Origin: Streptomyces griseoluteus
GTDB taxonomy: Bacteria > Actinomycetota > Actinomycetes > Streptomycetales > Streptomycetaceae
DNA: 64,000 nucleotides
Reading direction: 5' to 3'
Assembly (NCBI GenBank): GCA_000717735.1
Contig: JOBE01000002.1
Coordinates: forward strand, 179,661-243,660
Shown in pieces: positions 46,777 through 58,837 of the stretch. Position numbers and translations under genes: made by a program. The first letter of the stretch is position 1, and the number at the start of each line of letters is the position of its first letter. The notes beneath the pieces are model-generated. The model was not told the origin of the DNA. It did not search any database and worked only from the letters and a program-made list of their open reading frames with translations.

Positions 46777-48029
46777 GCCCTCTCCTTCGGCGGACGGACC
46801 CTGGTCGGGTAGTGATCGGCCACCACGGCGGCCATCGCCCCGATCCGGTCCGTGGCGACCTCCGTCGCGGCGAAGAAGCAGTGGCCGCCGACCGTCGGGT
46901 AGCGGGCGGCGAGTTCCAGGTGGCGTGACAGCTCCCCCGGGTCCTGCCAGGCCGCGGGCTGGGTGGGATCGCCCGCCTTGTAGAGCGCCTCTCCGATGTA
47001 GAGGCCGACGCCGGTGTCCTGGACCACCGCGTCCCACCAGGGCAGCAGCTTGGCGTAGTCGACGGCGGGCAGGCCGATGTTCCAGTACAGCTGGGGCACC
47101 ACGTAGTCGATCCAGCCCTCCCGGATCCACTTCCGGACGTCGGCGTACAGGTCGTCGTAGGTCTGGACGCCCGCGTCGGTGTCCGAGCCCTCCGGATCGG
47201 TGGCGACGTTCCGCCAGACACCGAAAGGACTCACGCCGAAGGCCACCCCCTGCTTCACTTCCTTGATCCGGGCGGACATCTCGGAGACGAGCAGATCGGT
47301 GTTGTGCCGCCGCCAGGCCGCCCTGTCGGGAAAGTCACCGCCGTACCGGGCGTACGCGTCGTCGTCGGCGAAGACCTCCCCGGCCACCGGGTAGGGGTAG
47401 AAGTAGTCGTCCCAGTGCACGGCGTCGATGTCGTAGCGCCGCAGCGCGTCCAGCATCGCGTCCTGGACGAAGCGGCGGACCTCGGGACGCCCCGGGTCGT
47501 AGTAGAGCTTTCCGCCGTAGGGCAGCACCCACTCCGGGTGCAGCCGGGCCGGATGGTCGGCGACGAGCAGGCTCGGGTCCGTGTGATTCGCCACTCGGTA
47601 CGGGTTGAACCAGGCGTGCAGTTCGAGGCCCCGCGCATGGGCCTCCTCGACGGCCGTGCCGAGCGGATCCCAGCCGGGGTCACGGCCCTGCGTCCCGGAG
47701 AGGCACTGCGCCCACGGCTCGTACGGCGAAGGCCAGAGCGCGTCGGCGGTGGGCCGGACCTGGAGGACCACCGCGTTGAGCCGGCGCTCGACCACCCTGT
47801 CCAGGTGGGCCAGGAGCTCGGCGCGCTGCCCCTCGGCGGTCAGCCCGGCGGGGGGCCAGTCGCGGTTGGCGACCGTGGCGATCCACATGCCGCGGAACTC
47901 CTGCCGGCGGTGCGGCCCCGCCCGTACCGAGGACTCGTCCCCGGCCGATGCCCGGCCTGTCGTCCCCGTCACGGCGAGCGCCGCCCCGGTGGCTCCGGCC
48001 ACGAACCCTCTTCTGCCGATAGGCCGCAC
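46752..48029 (-). CDS. Exported GHL10-family glycosyl hydrolase-like protein
   Basis: The 425-residue protein has a twin-arginine signal (IGRRGFVAGATGAALAVTG, cleavage after ASA near 30). A GHL10/YngK-type TIM barrel follows: EFRGMWIATVANRDWPP, LNAVVLQVRPTADALWPS, HAWFNPYRVANHT, DIDAVHWDDYFYP, WIDYVVPQLYWNIGLP. Relatives act on cell-wall or exopolysaccharide glycans. The GTG at 48029 has AGGAGG eight bases upstream and puts the RR pair at a normal Tat position, so longer frames are rejected. Confidence 0.9.
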   Translation of the reverse strand: MRPIGRRGFVAGATGAALAVTGTTGRASAGDESSVRAGPHRRQEFRGMWIATVANRDWPPAGLTAEGQRAELLAHLDRVVERRLNAVVLQVRPTADALWPSPYEPWAQCLSGTQGRDPGWDPLGTAVEEAHARGLELHAWFNPYRVANHTDPSLLVADHPARLHPEWVLPYGGKLYYDPGRPEVRRFVQDAMLDALRRYDIDAVHWDDYFYPYPVAGEVFADDDAYARYGGDFPDRAAWRRHNTDLLVSEMSARIKEVKQGVAFGVSPFGVWRNVATDPEGSDTDAGVQTYDDLYADVRKWIREGWIDYVVPQLYWNIGLPAVDYAKLLPWWDAVVQDTGVGLYIGEALYKAGDPTQPAAWQDPGELSRHLELAARYPTVGGHCFFAATEVATDRIGAMAAVVADHYPTRVRPPKERAQRASPSG

Positions 48030-48186
48030 TTGTACCCCTCCTCTGTCGGATACGTCACACCCACCCGGACAGCATGCCCGCCCCGGACGATCGATCATCG
48101 GTTAATGAGCGGTAACGTCGTGGGGGTCGAGGCGGACGCACCGGAATCACACGGGGCCCGCCGCAGAGAAGAGCGAAAGGCACGAG

Positions 48187-49059
48187 GTGACGGACTCCAT
48201 GGCCGACATTGAGCGCGTCGGAGTGGTGGGCTGCGGCCAGATGGGCGCGGGCATCGCAGAGGTGTGTGCCCGGAGCGGCCTTGAGGTGAAGGTCGCCGAG
48301 ACCACCGGCGAGGCGCTGGAGCTCGGCCGCACACGGCTCTACAACTCGCTGGCCAAGGCCGCCGAACGCGGCAAGATCAGCGAGGAGGAGCGGGACGCCA
48401 CACTCGCTCGCCTGAGCTTCACCACCGACCTGGGCGAGTTCGCCGACCGCGACCTCGTCATCGAGGCGGTCGTGGAGAACGAGCAGGTCAAGACCGAGAT
48501 CTTCCAGGTGCTCGACCAGGTCATGACCCGGCGCGACGCGATCCTGGCCTCGAACACCTCGTCCATCCCGCTGGTCAAGCTGGCCGTGGCGACCTCCCGC
48601 CCCGACCAGGTCATCGGCATCCACTTCTTCAACCCGGCCCCGGTGCAGAAGCTCGTCGAGCTGATCCCGGCCCTCACCACCTCCGAGGGCACCATCAGCC
48701 GGGCCCAGGCCTTCGCGGAGAAGACGCTCGGCAAGCACGCGATCCGCGCGCAGGACCGGTCCGGCTTCGTGGTCAACGCGCTGCTCGTGCCGTATCTGCT
48801 CTCGGCGATCCGGATGTTCGAGTCGGGCATCGCGAGCCGCGACGACATCGACAACGGCATGGAGTTCGGCTGCGCCCACCCGATGGGCCCGCTGAAGCTG
48901 TCGGACCTGATCGGTCTGGACACCATCGCCTCGATCGCCGACTCGATGTACGCCGAGTTCAAGGAGCCGCTGTACGCCGCTCCGCCGCTGCTGCAGCGCA
49001 TGGTGGACGCCGGCCGGCTCGGCCGGAAGACGGGCTGGGGCTTCTACCCGTACTCCTGA
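48187..49059 (+). CDS. 3-hydroxybutyryl/3-hydroxyacyl-CoA dehydrogenase
   Basis: The 290-residue enzyme has the NAD-binding start VGVVGCGQMGAGIAEVCARSG, NTSSIPLVKLA, catalytic-histidine motif GIHFFNPAPVQKLVEL, and the C-terminal GRKTGWGFYPY signature. It oxidises (S)-3-hydroxybutyryl-CoA to acetoacetyl-CoA, or the reverse, in butyrate/crotonyl-CoA metabolism (FadB/Hbd type), which supplies ethylmalonyl-CoA precursors. The GTG at 48187 follows GAAAGG; ATG at 48199 is an alternative. Single-domain length is normal. Confidence 0.93.
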   Translation: MTDSMADIERVGVVGCGQMGAGIAEVCARSGLEVKVAETTGEALELGRTRLYNSLAKAAERGKISEEERDATLARLSFTTDLGEFADRDLVIEAVVENEQVKTEIFQVLDQVMTRRDAILASNTSSIPLVKLAVATSRPDQVIGIHFFNPAPVQKLVELIPALTTSEGTISRAQAFAEKTLGKHAIRAQDRSGFVVNALLVPYLLSAIRMFESGIASRDDIDNGMEFGCAHPMGPLKLSDLIGLDTIASIADSMYAEFKEPLYAAPPLLQRMVDAGRLGRKTGWGFYPYS

Positions 49060-49120
49060 GTACGCCGGCGTACGCCTGAGCACCGCGTACGCCTGAGCAC
49101 CCCCGCGTCACCCCTGATCA

Positions 49121-49160
49121 CCGGACGGCCCGTTCTCTCGCACAGGTACGGGCCGTCCGG
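49121..49160. terminator. Bidirectional terminator
   Basis: A perfect 13-bp stem, ccggacggcccgt (49121-49133) with acgggccgtccgg (49148-49160), between the dehydrogenase gene and the convergent NUDIX gene. A short direct repeat (cgcgtacgcctgagcacc-like) lies before it. Confidence 0.75.
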
Positions 49161-49179
49161 CGTTTCCCGCGCCGGGTGG

Positions 49180-49710
49180 TCAGCCGAGGCGCAGATGGCG
49201 GAGCATCAGGAGCCCTGCGGCCATGTTGGCGGCCGGGATCTCGCCCCGGGCGATCATGTCCGGGATCTCCTTCAGCGGGATCCAGGCCCGCCGCGAGGAC
49301 TCGAAGGCGTCCTCGGGCGGTCCCGTGTACGTGGCCCGCTCGGCCCAGTAGAGGTGGTGCCGGGCGTCGGTGAGGCCGTTGGACGGTTCGACGGTGAGGA
49401 GATGGCGCAGCGGCCCCGGCCGCCAGCCGGTCTCCTCCTCCATCTCGCGGGCGGCGGCGGTCTCGATCTCCTCGCCGTCCTCGACGACACCGGCGGCCAG
49501 TTCCCAGCCCCAGCTGTCGGTGATGAAGCGATGGCGCCAGATCATCAGGACTTCGTCGGCCTCGTTGACGGCGGTCGCGACGGCGACCGGACGGAGCCGG
49601 ATCAGATAGTGGTCGAGGTGGCGGCCGTCGGGGAGTTCGACGTCCGCGAGGTTCACCCGGAACCAGCGATTCTCATAGACGGAGCGTTCGCTGAGTTTCG
49701 TCCACTGCAC
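49180..49710 (-). CDS. NUDIX hydrolase
   Basis: The 176-residue protein holds a full NUDIX box, GVVEDGEE followed by TAAAREMEEETGW (G-x5-E-x7-RE-x2-EE-x-GU), and LRPVAVATAVNEADEVLMIWRHRF typical of ADP-ribose/nucleotide-sugar pyrophosphatases. It hydrolyses a nucleoside diphosphate derivative; the substrate is not certain. GTG at 49710 has GGTGG upstream and conserved sequence starts there. ATG at 49776 overlaps the upstream stop (ATGA) and would add 22 residues. It lies downstream of the NsdA-like gene. Confidence 0.86.
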   Translation of the reverse strand: MQWTKLSERSVYENRWFRVNLADVELPDGRHLDHYLIRLRPVAVATAVNEADEVLMIWRHRFITDSWGWELAAGVVEDGEEIETAAAREMEEETGWRPGPLRHLLTVEPSNGLTDARHHLYWAERATYTGPPEDAFESSRRAWIPLKEIPDMIARGEIPAANMAAGLLMLRHLRLG

Positions 49711-49772
49711 GTTCTTGCCACCTTCCGACTGGTCGGTGCTTGTTTGGTGGCAATATCGCAGCAGCTCGGCGC

Positions 49773-51113
49773 TCATAGGGGAACGCGTAGCGCCCCGTCG
49801 ATGAGAGCCGCGGCCTCCCGGGCCTCCCCTCCGCCGCTCGCGAGGAGGTGTTCCCGCACCTGCCGCAGCCGGTCCCGCAGCCGCCGCGACTCCATCCCCC
49901 GCGCCCGCTCGGTCATCTCCACCGCCGTACGCGCCGCCCCGTCGGCCTCCCCCTGCCGCAGCTCGATCTGGCACAGCATGGCGAGCCGGTGCACCCGGCC
50001 CCGGTCGTGCGAGGGAGTCCCCACCGCCATCGACGCGTGCTCGTGCGCCGCCGCGAGGTCACCCAGACTGAGGAGGGCCTCGGCGACCTGGACGTTGACG
50101 AGCCCCGGCTGCACATAGCCCGTCTCGGCCGGCTCCTCCCCCGGGCTGATCCGCTCCGCCGCCGTCTCCGCCCGCCGGATGCACGCCAACGCGGCCGCTC
50201 CGTCGCCCAGATGCGCGTACGCCTTCGCCTGCATCGCCGTCAGATCGGCCGCGAGCGCCGGGGTGATCTGCCGCCCCGCGGCCCGCAGCGCCGCCTCCGC
50301 GAACGCCACGGCCTGCCGGTACTCCCCCATGAACAGCGACTGGTTGACGAGGAGCGCGATCACGTAGGCGCCGAGCCCCCGGTCCCCGCTCGCCTTCGCC
50401 AGCCGCAGTGCCTGGTGGAAGTAGAGCTGGGCGAGACCGTGCGCGTCCGCGTCGTACGCGCAGATGCCGGCCACCGCCACGAGTCCACCAGTGGCCCGGT
50501 GCAGCCGCCGGCCGAGGGCGTCGCTGTACGAGCCCCGCAGCAGCGGCGCGGTCTCGGTGGTGAGGAAGCCGACGATCCGGGCCCGGGTCGCGATGCCCCC
50601 GGCCCTGCGGTACATCTGCTCGTAGTGGGACCGGGCGGCACCCAGCACGGCGATGTCCGCGGCCGAGACCGACGTCCGTCCGGTGCGGGAGACGTCCCCG
50701 TCCTCCGGCGGGTTCTCCCACTCCCACACGGGCATCACCGCCGGAGTGCCGGTCACGGCCGGCGCACCGACTATGTGCGGCCGCTGCTGCTCGTCGGAAC
50801 GCCACAGGGCGGCCGCCCGCTCCACGAACCCGGACAGGGGCGAACCGGCCGCGGGGAGCGGCCCGTCCGGCATCCCGAGGCCGATGTCGTCCAGGGTCAC
50901 CTGGCGGCGCAGCCTCGCGGCGAGCACCTCGCAGATGAGGTCCGGGACCTGGCCGCGCGGCCGCTGACCCTTCAACCACCGTGACACGGCGGTGTGTTCG
51001 TAGCGCAGGGCGAGACCCCTGGCCCGGCCGGCCCGGTTCACATGGGCGGCGAGGCCTGCGTGGGAGACGCCCGCTTCGTCGAGCAGGGCGTCGAGCAAGG
51101 TGTTGGGCTGCAT
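49773..51113 (-). CDS. NsdA-like helix-turn-helix/TPR regulator
   Basis: The 446-residue protein has an N-terminal DNA-binding region (LLDALLDEAGVSHAGLAAHVNRAGRARGLALRYEHTAVSRWLKGQRP, about 5-52) and an all-helical TPR-like C-terminal part (AQLYFHQALRLAKASGD, AKAYAHLGDGAAALACIRRAE, EALLSLGDLAAAHEHA). This is the architecture of the Streptomyces NsdA/NsdB group, of which NsdA represses sporulation and antibiotic production in S. coelicolor. Assignment to NsdA itself is not claimed. The ATG at 51113 has GGAG five bases upstream. Confidence 0.82.
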   Translation of the reverse strand: MQPNTLLDALLDEAGVSHAGLAAHVNRAGRARGLALRYEHTAVSRWLKGQRPRGQVPDLICEVLAARLRRQVTLDDIGLGMPDGPLPAAGSPLSGFVERAAALWRSDEQQRPHIVGAPAVTGTPAVMPVWEWENPPEDGDVSRTGRTSVSAADIAVLGAARSHYEQMYRRAGGIATRARIVGFLTTETAPLLRGSYSDALGRRLHRATGGLVAVAGICAYDADAHGLAQLYFHQALRLAKASGDRGLGAYVIALLVNQSLFMGEYRQAVAFAEAALRAAGRQITPALAADLTAMQAKAYAHLGDGAAALACIRRAETAAERISPGEEPAETGYVQPGLVNVQVAEALLSLGDLAAAHEHASMAVGTPSHDRGRVHRLAMLCQIELRQGEADGAARTAVEMTERARGMESRRLRDRLRQVREHLLASGGGEAREAAALIDGALRVPL

Positions 51114-51438
51114 GGCCGCTCCGGTCACTCCGGTCGCTCGGTGAACTCAGCGTAGCGGTGGCTGATTTCGTACGGACCGCACCACTGTGGAGGGCCCCCT
51201 TCGGGTCAACTCCGCCCGGACGATTTCGCACGGGGTGTGAACGAAGTGCTCGTTCTTCCGGTCCGCGTACTCTGCCGCACTCGTCCCCGTACCGGTTGAC
51301 TGTGCTTCTCGCCGCAAGGCGACCACCGGGCCGCCGGCTCCCCCCTCAACAGTGCGGCCGCCCGGTCCGCGTCGCCCGCCCCGCTGATCTGCCCGACACT
51401 CCGTGGCGGGGCGGGCGACGCCGGCCCGCCCCCTCCGC

Positions 51439-52506
51439 TCACCAGTGGGAGGAGGGGGCGGGCCGGGAGCGGCGCAGCCCGGGTTCGGCGGGCTGCGCCG
51501 GCACCCGGACCCGGTCGTTGCGTACGACGAGCAGCGCGACGTCGTCGGTGAGCCGGCCGCCCGTATGGTGCAGGAGGGCCGTGTGGACGCGGCGGACGAG
51601 CGCGGCGGGCACCTCACCGGACATCCCGGCCAGCGCATTGTCGAGCGCGAAGAACCGGCCCCGGTGGTCACGGGCCTCCTCGGCGCCGTCCGTGTGGAGG
51701 ACCAGCGTCTCCCCCGGCAGTGGCCCGGCCACCGTGTGCGGGACGAGGACGGCGGGCAGCGGCAGGACGCCGAGCGGGGGAAGCGGGTCGCCGACCGGAA
51801 GCCGCTCCACCGTCCGCCCGAGGAGATACGGGCCAGGGTGACCGCAGTTGAACACCGCGAGCCGCCCGTCGGACCCGAGCTCCAGAAGCAGCAGGGTCAC
51901 GAACTCCTCCGCGGCCGGATGCTCGGGATCCGTCCCGCTCCGCGCCGGGTGCTCGTCCCGCGCCCGCTCCCGCAGATGCCTCTCGAGGGCACGCTCCAGA
52001 CGCCGCAGCACCCCGCCGAGTTCGGGCTCGTCATGGGCGGCCTCGCGGAAGCTGCCGAGCACCGCCACCACCGCGCCGAGCGCGGCGAGACCGTGGCCCC
52101 GGACGTCCCCGATGACGATCCGCACGCCGTACGGGGTGGCCACCGCCTCGTACAGATCGCCCCCGACGGACGCGCCCCGGGAGGCGGACAACTGACCGGC
52201 GGCAAGGGACAGACCGTCGAGCCGGGCGGGCGGCGGACGCAGCAGCACCTGCTGGGTGGCGACGGCGACGGCCCGCACGCGGGCCAGCTCGCGCACGAGC
52301 CCGCGCCGGAGACCGAGGACCATGCCGATGCCCACGGTCAGGAAGACGACACTGGTGGCGATCCTCATCGGCAGCCCCGGCTGCCGGGCCAGCGGACAGC
52401 CGAACTTCCATGCCACGGCCACCGCACCCCACGCGGTGGGAAGAGCGAGCGGGGCCAGCCGGCGGAGCCGGGAGCCATCGGAGACCAACGACCTCATACG
52501 GATCAT
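51439..52506 (-). CDS. SpoIIE-type PP2C phosphatase, membrane associated
   Basis: The 355-residue protein starts with two membrane segments (LAPLALPTAWGAVAVAW, IATSVVFLTVGIGMVLGL). The PP2C/SpoIIE domain follows, with ASVGGDLYEAVATPYGVRIVIGDVRGHGLAAL (metal aspartates in GGDLYE and GDVRGHG), GHPGPYLLG and the final LTDDVALLVVRND. It dephosphorylates serine/threonine, most often on anti-sigma-factor antagonists, though no such partner lies nearby. The ATG at 52506 has AAGGG upstream. The sensor portion is small, so input is unclear. Confidence 0.9.
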   Translation of the reverse strand: MIRMRSLVSDGSRLRRLAPLALPTAWGAVAVAWKFGCPLARQPGLPMRIATSVVFLTVGIGMVLGLRRGLVRELARVRAVAVATQQVLLRPPPARLDGLSLAAGQLSASRGASVGGDLYEAVATPYGVRIVIGDVRGHGLAALGAVVAVLGSFREAAHDEPELGGVLRRLERALERHLRERARDEHPARSGTDPEHPAAEEFVTLLLLELGSDGRLAVFNCGHPGPYLLGRTVERLPVGDPLPPLGVLPLPAVLVPHTVAGPLPGETLVLHTDGAEEARDHRGRFFALDNALAGMSGEVPAALVRRVHTALLHHTGGRLTDDVALLVVRNDRVRVPAQPAEPGLRRSRPAPSSHW

Positions 52507-52736
52507 GCACGGCCCTTCCCGAGCCCCGACAGCGCCCGAAGGCCCTGCGGCACACAGGTCCGCCCCTGCGGCCGGGTCGATTCTGCCGAGCCCACGGCCC
52601 ACCGCGGAACACCGCCCGACGATCTCACCCGAAGGAGTGAGCACCCCCGGCGCGCCGCCCTCCGCCAGGGCTCCGCCATGCGTACGGACGGTCGGATCCC
52701 GTGTACGCGTGCGCCGTTCGGGGCGGGGAAACGGCG

Positions 52737-52772
52737 GAGGGCCGCCCCGGGGAATCCCCGGAGCGGCCCTCC
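52737..52772 (-). terminator. Terminator of pheS-pheT
   Basis: A hairpin formed by gagggccgccccgggg (52737-52752) and ccccggagcggccctcc (52756-52772) with one mismatch-like internal pair, 21 bases beyond the pheT stop. Confidence 0.75.
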
Positions 52773-52792
52773 TCACTCGTGCTCGCCGTGCG

Positions 52793-55320
52793 TCAGGCGC
52801 CGCGCAGGACGGCGCCCGTGCGGCCGGCGGCCAGGGCCACGGCCGCGTCGCGGGCCGCGGAGGCCTCGTCGACCGTGAGGGTGCGGTCCGTGGCGCGGAA
52901 CTTCAGCGCGTACGCCAGGGACTTGGTGCCCTCGTCCAGCTGGTCGCCGGTGTAGACGTCGAACAGGCGGATGGACTCCAGGAGTTCACCCGCGCCCTCG
53001 GTGAGGGCGGCCTCGACATCGGCGGCCGGGACCTCCGTGGCGACGACCAGGGCGACGTCCTGCGTGGCGACCGGGAAGGAGGAGATCCGGGGAGCCTTGA
53101 GCGGGCCCTCGTTCGCCTTCTCCAGGAGGTCCAGGTCGATCTCCATGGCGCAGCTGCGGGCCGGGAGACCGAACGCCTTCACCACGCGCGGGTGCAGTTC
53201 GCCGGCGTGGCCGACGAGGACCTTCTCGCCGTCCACCTCGACGTGGAACGCGGCGCAGCGGCCCGGGTGCCAGGGGGTGTGCTGGTCGGCGCTGATGATC
53301 AGCTCGACCCCGGCCTCCGCGGCCACGGTCCGGCCGGCCTCGACCGCGTCGGCCCAGTCGGCCGGACGGCCCTTGCCCCACCAGCCGGCCTGCTCGCGCG
53401 CACCGGCGAGGACGACGGCCGCGCGGCGCGGCTGCGCGGGCAGCGCGGCGTTGACCTCGGAGATCTCCGCGTCGGTGGGACGGCGGTCGACGGGCAGCCG
53501 GACGGCGACGCCGGGCTGTCCCTCCGGCCGGAAGACCAGTCCGGTCTCGAAGAGCGCCAGGTCGTGGCTGCCGCGGCTGTCGTTGCGGCGGAGCGCACCG
53601 AGCAGGCCCGGGAGCAGCGTCGTACGGAGCGCGGGCTCCTCGTCCGAGAGCGGGTTGACCAGCTTCACGAGGAGACGGCGGGCGTCGTCCGCGTCGAGGC
53701 CGAGGTTGTCGAGGGCCTGCTCCCCGATGAACGGGTAGTTCAGGGCCTCGACGTAGCCGGCGCCGGCGAGCGCGCGGCCCACCCGGCGGTGGACGCGCTG
53801 GCGCTCGGTGAGCCCGCGCCCGGCCGGGGGCTTCGGCAGCGTGGAGGGCAGGTTCTCGTAGCCCTCCAGGCGGATGACCTCTTCGGCGAGGTCGTTCGGC
53901 GCGCCCAGGTCGGGGCGCCACGAGGGCACGGTGACGACCAGTTCGTCCTGGCCGTAGACGTCGCAGCCGACCTCCTGGAGGCGGCGGACGACGGTCTCAC
54001 GGCCGTAGTCGACGCCCGCGACCTTGTCCGGGTGGTTCGCCGGCATGGTGATCGTGCGGGGCGCGGACGGGGCGACGATCTCGGTGACGCCGGCCTCGGC
54101 CGTACCGCCCGCGAGCAGCACGAGCAGGTCGACCGTGCGCTGCGCGGCAGCGGCGGCGGCCTGCGGGTCGACACCGCGCTCGAAGCGCTTGGACGCCTCG
54201 GAGGACAGCTTGTGGCGGCGGGCCGTGCGGGCGATCGAGATCGCGTCGAAGTGCGCGGCCTCGATGACGACCTCGGAGGTGCCGCTGGCGAAGCCGGTCT
54301 CGGGGTCCGTCGCCGGGTCGGCGATCTCCGTGTTGGCGCCGCCCATGACGCCCGCGATGCCGATCGGGCCGCGGTTGTCGGTGATGACCAGGTCCGCGGC
54401 GTCCAGGACGCGCACGGTGCCGTCGAGGGTGGTGATCTTCTCGCCGGCCTCGGCGCGGCGGACCCCGATGGGGCCGTCGAGCCGGGTGCGGTCGTAGGCG
54501 TGCAGCGGCTGGCCGAGCTCCAGCATCACGTAGTTGGTGACGTCGACGGCCAGCGAGATCGGGCGCATGCCGGCCTTCTGGAGACGGCGCTGCAGCCAGA
54601 TCGGGGAGCGGGCCTCGGGCGCCAGACCGACGACGGTGCGCGCGGTGAAGCGGTCGCAGCCGATGGGGTCGGTGACCTGGACCGGGTAGCCGTACGAGTT
54701 CGGCGCGGGCACGTCGAGGAGCGCCGGGTCGCGCAGCGGCAGGCCGTAGGCGATGGCGGCCTCGCGGGCGACACCGCGGATCGAGAGGCAGTAGCCGCGG
54801 TCCGGGGTGACGGCGATGTCGAGGACCTCGTCGAACAGCTCCAGGAGGACCGTGGCGTCGGTGCCGACCTCGTGCTCCGGCGGCAGCACGATGATGCCGT
54901 GCGTGCCGTCGTCGCCCATGCCGAGCTCGTCGCCGGAGCAGATCATGCCCCGGGAGACGCGGCCGTACGTCTTGCGCTCGGCGATCCGGAAGTCACCGGG
55001 GAGCACGGCGCCGGGCAGGGCCACGACGACCTTGTCGCCCGCGGCGAAGTTCCGGGCGCCGCAGATGATCTCCTGCGGCTCGCCGGTGCCGTTGGCCTGG
55101 CCGACGTCGACGGTGCAGAAGCGGATGGGCTTCTTGAACTCCGTCAGCTCCTCGATGGTGAGGACCTTGCCGACCACCAGCGGGCCGGTCAGGCCGGCGC
55201 CGAGCTGCTCGACGGTCTCGACCTCGAGGCCTGCCGAAATGAGCTTGGCCTGGACGTCGCGGCCGGTCTCCGTCGCCGGCAGGTCGACGTACTCCCGCAG
55301 CCAAGAAAGCGGGACCCGCA

Positions 55321-55321
<1 letters not shown>
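52793..55321 (-). CDS. pheT: Phenylalanyl-tRNA synthetase beta subunit
   Basis: The 842-residue beta subunit has the N-terminal tRNA-binding (EMAP-like) domain (about 40-155), B3/4 editing domain (about 210-400), B5 domain (about 405-475), a catalytic-core-like domain, and a C-terminal ferredoxin-like anticodon-binding domain ending at residue 842 ([23 protein letters not shown]). It pairs with PheS as an alpha2-beta2 enzyme that charges tRNA-Phe and edits mischarged Tyr. Its ATG overlaps the pheS stop by one base (TGATG), so subunit synthesis is coupled. Confidence 0.97.
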
Positions 55322-56493
<1,172 letters not shown>

Positions 56494-56520
56494 TCAAGGG
56501 CGCAAACGTGCCAAAGGACG

Positions 56521-56526
56521 AGTCTA
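56521..56526 (-). promoter_or_regulatory. Possible -10 element of pheS promoter
   Basis: TAGACT reading leftwards, about 73 bases upstream of the pheS ATG. No clear -35 hexamer accompanies it, so confidence is low. Confidence 0.35.
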
Positions 56527-56604
56527 ACGGGGTGGGGGGACGCGAATGAGCCCGTGGGCAGGCCGGACGGCTCCTGATCTCTCGTGGTCTCGTCAGGTGA
56601 GACG

Positions 56605-57783
56605 TCAGAGGAGATGGGCCGGGGTGCCGACGGGCAGGATAAATCGGAACTCGGCCCCGCCCCCGGGGCCCCTTCCGACGGTGATGGTTCCGCCGTGGGC
56701 CTCGACGACGCCCTTGACGATGTAGAGCCCGAGCCCGGTGCCGCCGCGTTTGCTGCCGCGCCAGAAGCGGGTGAAGACGCGGCTCATCGACTCCTCGGGG
56801 ATGCCGGGTCCCTCGTCGCTCACGGTGACCTCCGTCCCCTGTTCTCCGTCGTCGCCCGCCCTGGCGGGTGCCACCTCGATGGTGACGGTTCCTTCGCCGT
56901 GGCGCACCGCGTTTTCGAGGAGGTTGCCGAGGATCTGGTCGATCTTGTCGGGATCGGCCCAGAGGTCGGGCAGGCCGGGCCTGATCCGTACGAAGAAGCG
57001 GTCCGGGGACTGGCCGCCCGTGGTGTGCACCTGGACGTGGCGGCCGATGGCGGCGGCTATGTCGACGGGCTGGCGGCGGACTTCGAGCCGGCCGGAGTCG
57101 ATCCGGGAGATGTCGAGGAGTTCGGCGATGAGCCGCTTGATGCGGCCCGCGTCGGCGTCGACGGTCTCCAGCATCAGCCGCTTCTGCTCGTCGCTGAACC
57201 GCTCCCACTTGCCGAGGAGGGTGGCGGTGAAGCCCTTGACGGAGGTGAGCGGGGAGCGCAGTTCGTGGGCGACGGTGGCGATGAGCTCGGCGTGGCTGCG
57301 CTCGGTGCGGCGGCGTGCCTCGGTGCCGCGCAGCGAGACCACGACCCGGCGGACCGGTCCCGTGGGGCGCTCGCGGACGTACGTGGCGGAGACGAGGACC
57401 TCGCGTCCGCCGGGCAGCAACAGGTTGCGCTCGGGCTGGCCGCGGCGGATGGCGAGGCCGCCGTACGGGTCGGTCAGGGTCCACCAGCGGCGGCCCTTGA
57501 GGTCTTCGAGGGGCAGCGCCTGGTCGAGGGGGAGGCCGAGGGCCCGGTCGCCGGGGACGGCGGTGATACGGCTGGCGGCGGCGTTGAAGCAGACGACGCG
57601 GCCGGTCTCGTCGGCGATGACGAGACCGTCGGGCAGGTCGTCGGGGTGGAGCCCCGCGAACCCGGCGTTCTCGTCAGGACCGGCGGGGCCGGGTGCGGCC
57701 TCGGGGTGCCGGTCCCGGGGCTCCGGGGCGCACGGCGGAGCGGTGCTCCGTGCCTGTGCGGGACTGTCCGTGCCGACCGTCAT
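56605..57783 (-). CDS. Sensor histidine kinase with PAS domain, orphan
   Basis: The 392-residue protein has no clear membrane segment. A Pro/Ala-rich head is followed by a PAS domain (DGLVIADETGRVVCFNAAASRI, about 53-150), a HisKA dimer domain with phospho-acceptor HELRSPLTS (His near 172) and a HATPase domain (N box NLLENAVRHGEG, G1 VSDEGPGIPEE, G2 GTGLGLYIVKGV). It is soluble and senses a signal via PAS. No response regulator gene lies in the window, so its partner is elsewhere. Confidence 0.93.
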   Translation of the reverse strand: MTVGTDSPAQARSTAPPCAPEPRDRHPEAAPGPAGPDENAGFAGLHPDDLPDGLVIADETGRVVCFNAAASRITAVPGDRALGLPLDQALPLEDLKGRRWWTLTDPYGGLAIRRGQPERNLLLPGGREVLVSATYVRERPTGPVRRVVVSLRGTEARRRTERSHAELIATVAHELRSPLTSVKGFTATLLGKWERFSDEQKRLMLETVDADAGRIKRLIAELLDISRIDSGRLEVRRQPVDIAAAIGRHVQVHTTGGQSPDRFFVRIRPGLPDLWADPDKIDQILGNLLENAVRHGEGTVTIEVAPARAGDDGEQGTEVTVSDEGPGIPEESMSRVFTRFWRGSKRGGTGLGLYIVKGVVEAHGGTITVGRGPGGGAEFRFILPVGTPAHLL

Positions 57784-57863
57784 CCCCGTACCCCACCCCT
57801 CCGTGTAGCGCAGTGGGCCCCCGAGTGCGTCACTCTACTGGGCGGGGCGGACGGAGGGGGCCT

Positions 57864-58703
<840 letters not shown>

Positions 58704-58776
58704 GAGGTGCGGCGGTTCTCTCTTCGGTGCCGGGGACTACGGGATCCGGAGGCTACGGGATCCGGGGGCTGAAGCA

Positions 58777-58814
58777 CCCGGACCCGCAGACGCGTGCGCG
58801 CCTGCGGGTCCGGG
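58777..58814 (-). terminator. Terminator of infC-rpmI-rplT
   Basis: A perfect 13-bp stem, cccggacccgcag (58777-58789) with ctgcgggtccggg (58802-58814), 24 bases after the rplT stop. A 16-base direct repeat containing ctacgggatccgg (58737-58767) follows it. Confidence 0.75.
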
Positions 58815-58837
58815 CAGAGGTACTGCGGCCTGCAAGA

